From Iamia sp038233335 (GTDB lineage Bacteria; Actinomycetota; Acidimicrobiia; Acidimicrobiales; Iamiaceae): a stretch of 28,453 nt of DNA. Under the pieces are notes generated by a model. That model made no database searches and had not been told where the DNA came from. It saw only the letters and a list, made by a program, of their open reading frames with translations. A program made the translations under genes and the position numbers. Location: contig JBBSME010000029.1 of the NCBI GenBank assembly GCA_038233335.1, positions 1 through 28,453 on the forward strand, read 5' to 3'. Positions 16,890 through 24,264 of the stretch are shown here, piece by piece (position 1 is the stretch's first letter; each line of letters begins with the position of its first letter).

Positions 16890-16923
16890 TAGCGACCGCT
16901 CCTCCCCCGGCCGCCCGGACCGG

Positions 16924-18084
16924 TCAGTAGCTCCGGGGCAGTCCCAGCACCTTCTGGGCCAGGTAGTTGAGGGTCATCTCCTGGCTCACCGGGGCGACCC
17001 GCATGATCCGGGCCTCTCGCCAGTACCGGCCCACGTGGTACTCCTCGGCGAAGCCCAGCCCACCGTGGACCTGGATGGCGCGATCGCAGGCGTCGAACCC
17101 GGCCTCGGCCGCGAGGTACTTGGCCGTGTTGGCCTCCTCGCCGCAGGGCAGGCCGTTGTCGTAGCGCCAGGCCGCCATCTCGATCATCGTCCAGGCGGCG
17201 CGCAGGCGGGCGTGGGCGTCGGCCAGCGGGTGGCTGAGGGCCTGGTTGGCTCCGATGGGCCGACCGAACACCTCCCGCTCGCCGGCGTAGGCCACCGCCC
17301 GGCGCAGCGCGGCCTGGCCGGTGCCGACCGCCTCGGCTGCGATGAGGACCCGCTCGGGGTTGAGCCCGGCCAGCAGGTGGCGGAAGCCCTCGCCCTCCTC
17401 ACCGACGAGCCGCCAGCCCTCGACCGGGAGCTCGTCGTAGAAGACCTCGCAGCTGCCCACGGCGTTGCGGGCCGTCTTGGGGATGGGGGCGACCTGCACG
17501 TGGGCCGGGTCGAGGTCCACGAGGAAGAGGCTCAGGCCGTCGAGCCCGGCGGCCGGATCGTCGCCGGTCCGGGCCAGCAGCAGGCAGACCTCGGACTCCT
17601 CCGCCTTCGAGGTCCAGATCTTCCTGCCCGAGATCCGCCAGTCGTCGCCGTCGCGCACCGCCCTGGTCGTGATGCGCGACGTGTCGGTGCCGGCGTCGGG
17701 CTCGGTGACGCCGAAGGCCACGTGGAGGTCGCCCGCGGCCGCCCGGGGGAGGAACGCCTCCTTGAGCCGATCGTTGCCGTGGCGCACCACCGGCTCCAAC
17801 CCGAAGACGGTGAGGTGGAGAGCCGTGCACCCGTTCATGGCTGCGCCCGATGCCGCCACCTCGCGCATGAGGATCGCGGCCTCCGCGATGCCACAGCCCC
17901 CGCCGCCGTGCTCCGCGGGGATGGCCACACCGAGCCAGCCGCCGTCGGCCATGGCCCGGTAGAAGTCCCAGGGGAAGCGGTGCTCCCGGTCGCACGCCGA
18001 CCAGTAGTCGTCGTCGAAGTCGGAGGTGACCGCCCGCACGCCCTCGGCCAGCGCCTCGTGGTCAGGGTTCGGGGTGAAGTCCAT
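16924..18084 (-). CDS. Acyl-CoA dehydrogenase
   Basis: 386 residues with the full ACAD fold: the N-terminal helical domain (ADGGWLGVAIPAEHGGGGCG), the FAD/substrate motif GVTEPDAGTDTSRI, WRISGRKIWTS, and the C-terminal IQVHGGLGFAEEYHVGRYWREARI. The usual YEGT catalytic Glu near the C-terminus is absent; that segment reads RVAPVSQEMTLNYLAQ. Instead Glu244 lies in LNPERV of helix G, the position of the catalytic base in isovaleryl-CoA and long-chain acyl-CoA dehydrogenases. It therefore probably oxidises a branched or bulky acyl-CoA and passes electrons to ETF. It sits between the flavin reductase and the MBL-fold gene on the same strand, with AGAGGTG before its ATG. Confidence 0.92.
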   Translation of the reverse strand: MDFTPNPDHEALAEGVRAVTSDFDDDYWSACDREHRFPWDFYRAMADGGWLGVAIPAEHGGGGCGIAEAAILMREVAASGAAMNGCTALHLTVFGLEPVVRHGNDRLKEAFLPRAAAGDLHVAFGVTEPDAGTDTSRITTRAVRDGDDWRISGRKIWTSKAEESEVCLLLARTGDDPAAGLDGLSLFLVDLDPAHVQVAPIPKTARNAVGSCEVFYDELPVEGWRLVGEEGEGFRHLLAGLNPERVLIAAEAVGTGQAALRRAVAYAGEREVFGRPIGANQALSHPLADAHARLRAAWTMIEMAAWRYDNGLPCGEEANTAKYLAAEAGFDACDRAIQVHGGLGFAEEYHVGRYWREARIMRVAPVSQEMTLNYLAQKVLGLPRSY

Positions 18085-18137
18085 GGCACCTCTGTGGACG
18101 CCGGGTCCCTCCTGGGACGGCCCGCGCCTCGTCGCGG

Positions 18138-19079
18138 CTAGGAGCCGTTGGCGGACCGGCCGGCGACCACACGAGCCGAGGCGTCGACCGCGGGGGCGGA
18201 GGCGACTCGGTCGGCCAGGTCGGCGTCAGGTGCAGGCGAGAGCGACACCGTCGTGCCCTCGGCCGCGGCGATGCCCTCCTGGAGGCCCCGCTCGGCGCCG
18301 AGCCGGCGAGCATCGTCGAGCAGAGCGTCGACCGCCGCGTCGTTGCGCTCCGGGTCGTGGTGGAACAGGGCCAACCGCCGGGCCCCGGCCGACGCGGCGA
18401 CGTGCACGGCGTACTCCACGGTGCAGTGGCCCCAGTTGGACTTGCGGGAGAACTCGTCGGGCAGGAACTGGGCGTCGTGGATGACCAGGTCGGCGCCCTC
18501 GCACAGGGCCCACGCCCCCGGATCGATCCGGTCCGTGCCGTCCGCCGGCTGCTGGTGGTCGCTGATGTAGGTGACCACCACGCCGTCGACCTCGACCCGG
18601 TACCCGTGGGTCGCGCCGACGTGGGGCACCGAGCGGCACCGCACCGTGGCCCCGTCGACCTCGATCACCTCGCCGTCATCGACGTCGACGAAGTCGATGT
18701 GGCCGTGCAGCTGCTCGGCCCGGACCGGGAAGTACGGCGGACGCATGAACTGCCCGAAGGCATCCTGCAGGCTCAGGTCCGGTGCGGGTCGGGGGGCGTG
18801 GACGGTGAGGTGCCCGCCGGGGGCGAGCACCGGCGTGAAGAAGGGCAGGCCCTGCACGTGGTCCCAGTGGATGTGGGTCACGAACGCGGTGCCGGAGAAC
18901 GACCCGTCGACCGGTTGGGTCTTGCCGAAGAACCGGAGGCCGGTGCCCAGGTCCAAGATGATCGGGTCGCGCCCCGGCCGCTCGATGGAGACGCACGCCG
19001 TGTTGCCGCCGTAGCGCTGGTTCTCGGTGCAGGGGCAAGGGGTCGAACCCCGCACGCCCCAGAAGGTGATGTTGACCAT
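18138..19079 (-). CDS. Metallo-beta-lactamase-fold hydrolase
   Basis: 313 residues. It begins VNITFWGVRGSTPCP and YGGNTACV, typical of the MBL-fold subgroup annotated as cyclic-nucleotide-phosphodiesterase-like or PhnP-like. The metal motif is HIHWDH (residues 69-74), followed by GLPFFTP; later ligands are the His in SVPHVGATHGYR, the Asp in YISDHQ and the His in ALFHHDP. The last 60 residues are Ala/Asp-rich and dispensable-looking. The substrate is unknown: a phosphodiester is the family expectation, but not proven. ATG 19079 has GAGGA just upstream, and a minus-strand TACGGT at 19115-19120 is a good -10 box. It heads the acyl-CoA dehydrogenase/flavin reductase strand block. Confidence 0.88.
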   Translation of the reverse strand: MVNITFWGVRGSTPCPCTENQRYGGNTACVSIERPGRDPIILDLGTGLRFFGKTQPVDGSFSGTAFVTHIHWDHVQGLPFFTPVLAPGGHLTVHAPRPAPDLSLQDAFGQFMRPPYFPVRAEQLHGHIDFVDVDDGEVIEVDGATVRCRSVPHVGATHGYRVEVDGVVVTYISDHQQPADGTDRIDPGAWALCEGADLVIHDAQFLPDEFSRKSNWGHCTVEYAVHVAASAGARRLALFHHDPERNDAAVDALLDDARRLGAERGLQEGIAAAEGTTVSLSPAPDADLADRVASAPAVDASARVVAGRSANGS

Positions 19080-19114
19080 CGCGTCCTCGTGTCACCCGGC
19101 CTTGGTGGCGCCGA

Positions 19115-19120
19115 ACCGTA
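19115..19120 (-). promoter_or_regulatory. Putative -10 box (TACGGT) for the MBL-fold gene
   Basis: On the minus strand TACGGT lies 35 bp before ATG 19079. This gives a short leader that contains a GAGGA ribosome binding site. Confidence 0.4.
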
Positions 19121-19147
19121 GTTGAGGAGACGGGAGCGTGGACGCTG

Positions 19148-19163
19148 TGTGACCAAAGTGACA
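19148..19163. promoter_or_regulatory. CRP/GlxR-like site
   Basis: The sequence is TGTGA, six bases, then TGACA, which is one base from the TGTGA-N6-TCACA consensus of CRP-family regulators. Its centre lies about 47 bp upstream of the start site inferred for the MBL-fold gene, a plausible activator position. Confidence 0.3.
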
Positions 19164-19258
19164 GATACCTCCGCGAGCGGCCGTGATGCCTTCGCGAGCA
19201 CGGCACCGTCACCCTGCCCTCGGTCCCGGGCCCCGTCCCTCGGTCCCACGGGCGCGCC

Positions 19259-19264
19259 TACCCT
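19259..19264 (+). promoter_or_regulatory. Putative leaderless -10 box (TACCCT) for the alpha/beta hydrolase gene
   Basis: TACCCT ends 8 nt before ATG 19273, which selects this start over the longer open frame from 19183. Confidence 0.55.
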
Positions 19265-19272
19265 CGGCGCCG

Positions 19273-20187
19273 ATGGATGCTCCCCCCGGCCTGCCCCCCG
19301 GTCTGTCGTTCGGCCACACCGCGCTGGAGGACCTCGACGTCGGGTGGCTCACCGACCCTCGCGCGGAGGCCGACGCGCCCCTCGCCCTCCTCCTGCACGG
19401 CTTCCCGGACGCCGCGCCCACCTGGCGCCACCTCATCCCCGCCCTCACCGACGCCGGCTTCCGACCCGTCGCCCCGTGGCTGCGGGGCTACGCCCCGACC
19501 ACCGTCCCCGCCGACGGGCTGTACCAGGTGGGCGCGCTGGCGCGGGATGCCTGCCGGCTGCATGAGGCCGTGGGCGGCGACCCTCGGGCCGTGATCGTCG
19601 GCCACGACTGGGGCGCCATGGCCACCTACGCGGCTGCGGCCTGGCAGCCGAACCTCTGGCGCCGCGCCGTGGCCCTGGCCGTGCCGCCGGCCGGAGCCAT
19701 GTTCGCCGGGTTTGCCTCTTACGACCAGCTCAAGCGCAGCTTCTACATGTTCTTCTTCCAGAGCCCTCTGGCCGAGGCCGCGGTGGCCGCCGACGACCTG
19801 CTGTTCATCGAGCGGCTGTGGGCCGACTGGTCCCCGGGGTACGACCCCGCCGGCGACCTACCCGCGGTCAAGGCCGCGCTGCGCGACCCGAACAACCTGG
19901 CCGCGGCCCTCGGCTACTACCGGGCCACCCTGGGCGACGGGCCCACCGACCCGGCTCTGGATGAGCCCCAGGGCGGCTGGCTCACGCCCACCCCGATCCC
20001 CACCCTCTACCTCCACGGCGCCGATGACGGCTGCCTCGGCGCCGAGCTGGTGACCGACGCCGCGGTCCACCTCCCGGCGCCGGGGTCACGGGCCGAGGTG
20101 CTCGACGGCGTGGGCCACTTCCTCCACGTCGAAGCGCCCGACGTGGTCGATCCGCTCATCACCGCCTTCCTGACCGAGGAGACCTGA
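19273..20187 (+). CDS. Alpha/beta hydrolase, epoxide hydrolase/dehalogenase-like
   Basis: 304 residues. LLLHGFPD (oxyanion-hole region, 39-46) is followed by the nucleophile elbow VGHDWGA with Asp112. An Asp nucleophile in GHDWG is characteristic of soluble epoxide hydrolases and haloalkane dehalogenases rather than Ser esterases. The charge-relay acid is probably in LHGADDGC and the base is His282 in GVGHFLHVEAP. The cap region (about 135-230) is rich in aromatic residues (SFYMFFFQSP, GYYRATLG). A Trp straight after the nucleophile occurs in both families, so epoxide versus haloalkane cannot be decided here. No signal peptide. It is followed after 2 nt by an NTF2-like gene, indicating one transcript. 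Confidence 0.9.
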   Translation: MDAPPGLPPGLSFGHTALEDLDVGWLTDPRAEADAPLALLLHGFPDAAPTWRHLIPALTDAGFRPVAPWLRGYAPTTVPADGLYQVGALARDACRLHEAVGGDPRAVIVGHDWGAMATYAAAAWQPNLWRRAVALAVPPAGAMFAGFASYDQLKRSFYMFFFQSPLAEAAVAADDLLFIERLWADWSPGYDPAGDLPAVKAALRDPNNLAAALGYYRATLGDGPTDPALDEPQGGWLTPTPIPTLYLHGADDGCLGAELVTDAAVHLPAPGSRAEVLDGVGHFLHVEAPDVVDPLITAFLTEET

Positions 20188-20189
20188 TC

Positions 20190-20690
20190 GTGGCCCTGAC
20201 CCCTGACGACCTGGTGGAGATCCACGAGATCACCCAGCTCAAGTACGCCTACTTCCGGTGCCTGGACCAGAAGCGGTGGGAGGAGATGGCCACCCTGCTG
20301 GCGCCGGACGTGGAGGCCACCTACTCGGGTGGGGCCAACTCCTTCTCCGGGCGCGACGCGGTGATGGACTTCCTCGACCGCTCCATGAGCGCGGAGTCCT
20401 TTCACTCCGCCCACCACGGGCACCACCCCGAGATCATCCTCACCTCCCCCACCGAGGCCGCCGGCACCTGGGCCATGGAGGACACGGTGATCCTGCTCGA
20501 CTTCGACATCACCATCCGCGGCGCCGGGTTCTACGAGGACACCTACGCCAAGGAGGACGGGCGGTGGATCATCACCCGCACCGGCTACAAGCGGCTGTGG
20601 GAGGAGCTGGCGCCCCGGGCGTCGGTGGAGGGCCTCACCCTCACCGCCTCCTGGTGGCGGACCGACGGGCGCAGCAGCCTGACCAGCTGA
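20190..20690 (+). CDS. NTF2/SnoaL-like small protein
   Basis: 166 residues from GTG 20190, only 2 nt after the hydrolase stop, so translation is probably coupled. LVEIHEITQLKYAYFRCLDQKRWEEMATLLAPDVEA is the standard N-terminal helix of the SnoaL_4/NTF2-like fold, followed by FSGRDAVMDFL, a His-rich strand (SAHHGHHPEI), ATW-type strands (AAGTWAMED) and WIITRTGYKRLW. Members are cone-shaped barrels that bind or isomerise small hydrophobic molecules. Asp and His residues suitable for acid-base chemistry are present (CLD, HHGHHPE), but the substrate is unknown. Pairing with an epoxide-hydrolase-like enzyme hints at steroid or polyketide-like small-molecule metabolism (inference). Confidence 0.88.
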   Translation: MALTPDDLVEIHEITQLKYAYFRCLDQKRWEEMATLLAPDVEATYSGGANSFSGRDAVMDFLDRSMSAESFHSAHHGHHPEIILTSPTEAAGTWAMEDTVILLDFDITIRGAGFYEDTYAKEDGRWIITRTGYKRLWEELAPRASVEGLTLTASWWRTDGRSSLTS

Positions 20691-20734
20691 CGCCCGTCCT
20701 TGCCGGAGGCGGCGGATCGGTTGGTCGGTCGGCG

Positions 20735-20896
20735 TCAGGAGGCGAGGCGCCAGGGTCGCAGCGCGGGGCTGCCCTCGATGTGGGACACGACGTGCCCACA
20801 CCGGGCGCAGCAGCCCCGCCACTCCCGCTCGCCCAGGGACAGCAACGTCACCGGGTGGAGCTCCATCTCACCGTTGCAGTACTCACACGTTTCCAT
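20735..20896 (-). CDS. Small zinc-ribbon protein
   Basis: 53 residues from ATG 20896. Two CxxC knuckles, C4EYC7 and C30ARC33, are separated by 22 residues, the pattern of a single zinc ribbon; a few more residues (HVVSHIEGSPALRPW) follow. Nothing identifies the family, and it could bind nucleic acid or act as a small accessory protein. The frame is open to 20977, but a minus-strand TAGGGT 7 nt before ATG 20896 makes that the natural leaderless start, and the upstream extension is not protein-like. Confidence 0.7.
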   Translation of the reverse strand: METCEYCNGEMELHPVTLLSLGEREWRGCCARCGHVVSHIEGSPALRPWRLAS

Positions 20897-20903
20897 GCCC
20901 CGA

Positions 20904-20909
20904 ACCCTA
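20904..20909 (-). promoter_or_regulatory. Putative leaderless -10 box (TAGGGT) for the zinc-ribbon gene
   Basis: On the minus strand TAGGGT ends 7 nt before ATG 20896. Confidence 0.55.
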
Positions 20910-21050
20910 CGAAGGGGGTGTGACAGCGAACCCGGGCCCTGGTCACGAGCTGTGTCGCCCGCTCGGCCAGGCCCCACGTCGAGGCGAACTGGTCCCGATT
21001 CTGGTCGCCCCCACGACCATCCTCGGGACCACTACGGGCCTTGGCCCCGG

Positions 21051-21911
21051 TCAGTGCTGGAGCCAGGCGACCAGGTCGGCGGGGGCCATCGACACGAGGC
21101 GCTGCTGGTAGCGGACCAGCTGGTCCTCGTCGAAGAGGGCGCGACCCTCGCCGGAGCGGCCGGAACGGAAGAAGGCCTGGTCGTCCTTGAGCACGCCCAG
21201 ACGGTCGGGCACGCGCTCGACGGCCCGGTCCCGCATGGCCTCGAAGGTGGCTGCCTCCACCAGCTCTGGCCACCGGTCGTCGGGCACCTGGATGCCGAGT
21301 CGGTGGGCCAGTCGATGCATTTCGCCCTCGAGGTCGTCGGTCAGGTCCTGGTAGTGGACCAGCACCACGTTGGGTTGGTGGCGCCGGGCCCAGGCGTCGG
21401 CCGCGTGGTGGACGACGCCGGGCAGACGGTCGAGCTGGTCCTCGGGCCGATCGTCGGCATCGATCCACCACCGCATCCACACTCTCGCAGACAGAGGTGG
21501 GGGCGCGGACGAGGGTGACCCGGTGAGCTGCTGCATCCGGTCCCGGTCGAGGTTGGCCACGTGGTGGTGCAGCGACAGACCGACGTCCAGCGGATCGCGG
21601 CCGACCACGATGTAGGTGACCCGTCGATCGAGGGGCAGGCCGTCGAGGGGCGTGTGGGTCTTCAGGATGCGGCGGTGCTCCTGGGCCTCCAGCCGGCCCC
21701 GGACGACCTCGATCGGCGCCAGGTCCCAGTCGACCCACGGCGAGATCTCGGCCAAGGGGGCGGGGAGGTCCGGTGTCTGGAACACCAGCAGGGCGCAGAT
21801 CATCTGCACCCAGGTCGTCCCGCTCTTCGACCGGGTGCTGATCACGATGTCGTCAGGGCGGTGGACGAAGCCGGCCCACCGCTCGTTCCGCTCCGACCGG
21901 TACTCCCGCAT
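21051..21911 (-). CDS. PAPS-dependent sulfotransferase
   Basis: 286 residues from ATG 21911. The 5'-phosphosulfate-binding loop is RSKSGTTWVQ (27-36), the canonical TYPKSGTTW motif with small changes. KTHTPLD (84-90) contains the likely catalytic base His86, and VGRDPLDVGLS (103-113) is the 3'-phosphate-binding motif with Arg105 and Ser113. The C-terminal FFRSGRSGEGRALF corresponds to the RKG-type PAPS-binding loop, here less canonical. Cytosolic enzymes of this family transfer sulfate from PAPS to hydroxyl groups of small molecules; the acceptor is unknown. No PAPS-synthesis genes are nearby. The start is set by a leaderless promoter hexamer. Confidence 0.9.
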   Translation of the reverse strand: MREYRSERNERWAGFVHRPDDIVISTRSKSGTTWVQMICALLVFQTPDLPAPLAEISPWVDWDLAPIEVVRGRLEAQEHRRILKTHTPLDGLPLDRRVTYIVVGRDPLDVGLSLHHHVANLDRDRMQQLTGSPSSAPPPLSARVWMRWWIDADDRPEDQLDRLPGVVHHAADAWARRHQPNVVLVHYQDLTDDLEGEMHRLAHRLGIQVPDDRWPELVEAATFEAMRDRAVERVPDRLGVLKDDQAFFRSGRSGEGRALFDEDQLVRYQQRLVSMAPADLVAWLQH

Positions 21912-21918
21912 CGCGGTC

Positions 21919-21924
21919 ACGGTA
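21919..21924 (-). promoter_or_regulatory. Putative leaderless -10 box (TACCGT) for the sulfotransferase gene
   Basis: On the minus strand TACCGT ends 7 nt before ATG 21911 and overlaps the alternative in-frame GTG at 21920, favouring the ATG. Confidence 0.5.
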
Positions 21925-21987
21925 CGTCCCGCGGCCACCGCCCGTTCTGAGCGCCAGACGCGCCGCAAACAGCGCGCTCACCGACCA

Positions 21988-22025
21988 GAACGGCCAAGCC
22001 GTTCCCGGCCGGGCACACCGGGAAC
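21988..22025. terminator. Two overlapping hairpins downstream of mutY
   Basis: Hairpin 1: gaacggc (21988-21994) with gccgttc (21998-22004). Hairpin 2: gttcccgg (22001-22008) with ccgggaac (22018-22025). They share bases 22001-22004, so only one can form fully at a time. The location after mutY and before the sulfotransferase promoter suggests a terminator. Confidence 0.45.
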
Positions 22026-22062
22026 CGTGCACCGGGACCCGCTCAAGGGCCGAGGCCGACGC

Positions 22063-22938
22063 TCAGGGGAGGCGCCAGGCGCCGGCGTTGGCCACAGCCA
22101 GGCCGTCGGCCAGGAGGGTGGCGGCGACGCGGTGAGCCCGGTCGGGGTCGGCGGGCCAGCCCATCACCGCGGGCAGGTCGGCCTCGGCCACCGGGCCGGA
22201 CCGGAGGGCGTCGACCAGCCGACCCCGGCCCTGGCGGTCGCTGCCCGCGAAGCGGGACTGGCGGCGCGGCCGGGGCCAGGGGTCGTCGCCGGCGAAGCCG
22301 CCGGCCCGCCAGGCGCACCGCGCAGCCACGGGGCAGACCTCGCACAGGGGCCGGGGCCGGCACACGGTCGCGCCGAGCTCCATCACCCCCTGGTTCCAGG
22401 CCCAGGCGCCGCCGGGGGCGGAGGCGTCGGCCTCGACGGCGAGGGCATCGGCCTCGGGCTGGCTCACCGCCCGACCCTTCAGCCGCGACAGCGTGCGGGT
22501 GACGTTCACGTCGAGCACGCCGACGGGCTGCTCCCCGGCGAAGGCCAGGACGGCTCGGGCGGTGTAGGGCCCGACGCCGGGGAGAGCCAGCAGCGCCCCG
22601 AGGTTGAGCGGCAGCTCGCCACCGTGCTCGGCCACGACCGCGGTGGCACAGCGGTGGAGGTTGACCGCCCGCCGGTTGTAGCCCAGCCCCTTCCACTCCT
22701 CCACCACGTCACCCGCCGGCGCCGCGGCACAGACGGTGGGCGACGGGAAGCGGTCCAGGAAGGCGTGGAACCGGGGCTCGACCCGGGCCACCCCGGTCTG
22801 CTGGAGCATGAGCTCGGCGACGAGGACCGCCCACGGGTCCCGGGTTCTCCGCCACGGGAGGTCCCGGCCCTCGGTCCCGAACCACGCAGCCACCTCCGCC
22901 ACCAGCGGCGCTGCGGCGATCAGGGGTCGCGACGACAC
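22063..22938 (-). CDS. mutY: A/G-specific adenine glycosylase MutY (no NUDIX domain)
   Basis: 291 residues from GTG 22938. DLPWRRTRDPWAVLVAELMLQQT holds the catalytic Glu42; the helix-hairpin-helix LPGVGPYTARAVLAFA (119-134) is followed by LDVNVTR with Asp143, the second catalytic residue. The iron-sulfur cluster Cys are C193, C199, C202 and C208, giving C-x5-C-x2-C-x5-C, one residue shorter than the usual C-x6-C-x2-C-x5-C. The tail (SRFAGSDRQGRGRLVDAL) resembles the short winged-helix-like ending of mycobacterial MutY and lacks a NUDIX domain. MutY removes A opposite 8-oxoG. The start overlaps the methyltransferase stop by 19 nt, so the two genes are coupled. Confidence 0.92.
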   Translation of the reverse strand: MSSRPLIAAAPLVAEVAAWFGTEGRDLPWRRTRDPWAVLVAELMLQQTGVARVEPRFHAFLDRFPSPTVCAAAPAGDVVEEWKGLGYNRRAVNLHRCATAVVAEHGGELPLNLGALLALPGVGPYTARAVLAFAGEQPVGVLDVNVTRTLSRLKGRAVSQPEADALAVEADASAPGGAWAWNQGVMELGATVCRPRPLCEVCPVAARCAWRAGGFAGDDPWPRPRRQSRFAGSDRQGRGRLVDALRSGPVAEADLPAVMGWPADPDRAHRVAATLLADGLAVANAGAWRLP

Positions 22939-23705
22939 CAGTAGACGACCGTGACGTAAGGGAGCTCGAAGGACGGGCCCAGGTCGGCCACCAGCTCTCG
23001 CACCTGGCCGGCCAGGACACGTCGATCCGCGTCGGGCTGGGAGGCGATGTAGGAGGTGGACAGCACCCGGGCCACCAGGGTCTCGGGATCCATGGGCTGG
23101 CGGTAGGTGGTGTCGTAGCGGCTGACCGGCCCGAAGGGGGCGTCGATCGCCTCGATGCGAGCGGCCCAGTCCTCCTCGACCGTGTAGGGCACCCGCCACC
23201 TCCCCCGCTCGTCCCAGCGGATGAGGCGACTCAGCTCGGCCACCCAGGGCTCCCGGCCGTCGCGCTCGTTCCAGATCAGCCCCAGCCCACCCCCGGGCCG
23301 GAGCGCACCGGCGATGGCGTGCAGGGCCACGGGAGCGTCGAACCAGTGGAACCCTTGGGCCACGGTGACGGCTTCGACCGGACCCCCGAGGTCGGGGAGC
23401 GCTTCGGCCGTGCCGTCGAGGGCGCGGGCCCCAGGCACCGAGACCGCCAGCTGCTCCCGCATCTCGGCCACCGGCTCCACCGCGAGCACCTCGGCGCCGG
23501 TCGGCACCAGGAGGCGGGTGAGCTTGCCCGTGCCCGCGGCCAGGTCGACCACCCGCGCCCCCGGGCCGATGGCCAGCTCATGGCACAGCAGCTCCACCGC
23601 ATCAGCCGGGTAGGACGGTCGACCCCGCTCGTAGTCGGCCACGCCGGCCGAGAACCCCTGCGCCGCGGAGGGCATCACCCGGGGATCGGGCCGACCCGCG
23701 TCCAC
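22920..23705 (-). CDS. Class I SAM-dependent methyltransferase
   Basis: 261 residues from GTG 23705. SAM motif I is VVDLAAGTG (52-60), then VLAVEPVAEM (acidic residue for the ribose), VEAVTVAQGFHWFDAP and LRPGGGLGLIWNE, a layout typical of Methyltransf_11/UbiE-like or YcgJ-like proteins. The acceptor is unknown. The GTG lies 2 nt after the MaoC stop, with a weak GAGG site; an ATG at 23675 is an alternative start. It links MaoC and mutY in an overlapping operon, a tight fit that is not obviously functional. Confidence 0.87.
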   Translation of the reverse strand: MDAGRPDPRVMPSAAQGFSAGVADYERGRPSYPADAVELLCHELAIGPGARVVDLAAGTGKLTRLLVPTGAEVLAVEPVAEMREQLAVSVPGARALDGTAEALPDLGGPVEAVTVAQGFHWFDAPVALHAIAGALRPGGGLGLIWNERDGREPWVAELSRLIRWDERGRWRVPYTVEEDWAARIEAIDAPFGPVSRYDTTYRQPMDPETLVARVLSTSYIASQPDADRRVLAGQVRELVADLGPSFELPYVTVVYWCRRDP

Positions 23706-23707
23706 GC

Positions 23708-24226
23708 TCAGGCCTCGTCGGACCAGACGGCCTCGACGTCGTAGGGGCGGGGCCGTCCGGGCGCGGCGGCGTCGGTCCACACCATCACCTTGCGACGGAA
23801 GTAGCAGACCTCTTCGCCCTGCTGGTTGATGCCCTTGGTCTCGACCGACACGATGCCCCGATCGCCTTTGGAGGTGAGCTTTTTGTCCAGCACTCGGGTC
23901 TCGGCGTGGATGGTGTCGCCGTGGAATGTGGGCTTGGAGTGCTTGAGCACCTCCACCTCGAGGTTGGCCACCGCCTGGCCGGACACGTCGGGCACGCTCA
24001 TGCCCAGGACCAGCGAGTACACCAGGTTCCCGACCACCACGTTGCGCCCCTGCGGGGTCTGCTCGGCGAACCACTCGTTGGTGTGGAGCGGGTGGTGGTT
24101 CATGGTGATCATGCAGAAGAGGTGGTCGTCGTACTCGGTGATCGTCTTGCCGGGCCAGTGGCGGTAGACGTCTCCGACCTCGAACTCCTCGAAGGTGCGG
24201 CCGAAGGGGCGCTCGTGGACGGTCAC
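23708..24226 (-). CDS. MaoC-like hydratase, probable mesaconyl-CoA (or related) hydratase
   Basis: 172 residues from GTG 24226, chosen because GGAGGA lies 8 nt before it; ATG 24241 is an alternative that overlaps that site. It is a single hot-dog-fold domain: FEEFEVGDVYRHWPGKTITE, MITMNHHPLHTNEWFA (His48), VVGNLVYSLVLGM, PTFHGDTIHAETRVLD and CYFRRKVMVW. In (R)-specific enoyl-CoA hydratases an Asp precedes the active His by five residues; here that place is Asn43. From memory, mesaconyl-CoA hydratases of the ethylmalonyl-CoA pathway also have Asn there. The divergent neighbour is a probable methylsuccinyl-CoA dehydrogenase, whose product is mesaconyl-CoA, so this enzyme likely forms beta-methylmalyl-CoA. 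A general itaconyl- or enoyl-CoA hydratase remains possible. Confidence 0.85.
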   Translation of the reverse strand: MTVHERPFGRTFEEFEVGDVYRHWPGKTITEYDDHLFCMITMNHHPLHTNEWFAEQTPQGRNVVVGNLVYSLVLGMSVPDVSGQAVANLEVEVLKHSKPTFHGDTIHAETRVLDKKLTSKGDRGIVSVETKGINQQGEEVCYFRRKVMVWTDAAAPGRPRPYDVEAVWSDEA

Positions 24227-24258
24227 CGGGTGTTCCTCCATGGGTGGGACGGGCGGCC

Positions 24259-24264
24259 AGCGTA
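24259..24264 (-). promoter_or_regulatory. Putative -10 box (TACGCT) for the MaoC-methyltransferase-mutY operon
   Basis: On the minus strand TACGCT lies 32 bp before GTG 24226 and leaves room for the GGAGGA ribosome site in the leader. Confidence 0.35.

Noticed and set aside
16352..18084. Flavin reductase and acyl-CoA-dehydrogenase-like gene as a two-component monooxygenase
   Set aside because: The ACAD protein keeps a likely catalytic Glu (Glu244) and the usual dehydrogenase motifs, and the flavin reductase seems to have its own promoter and operator.
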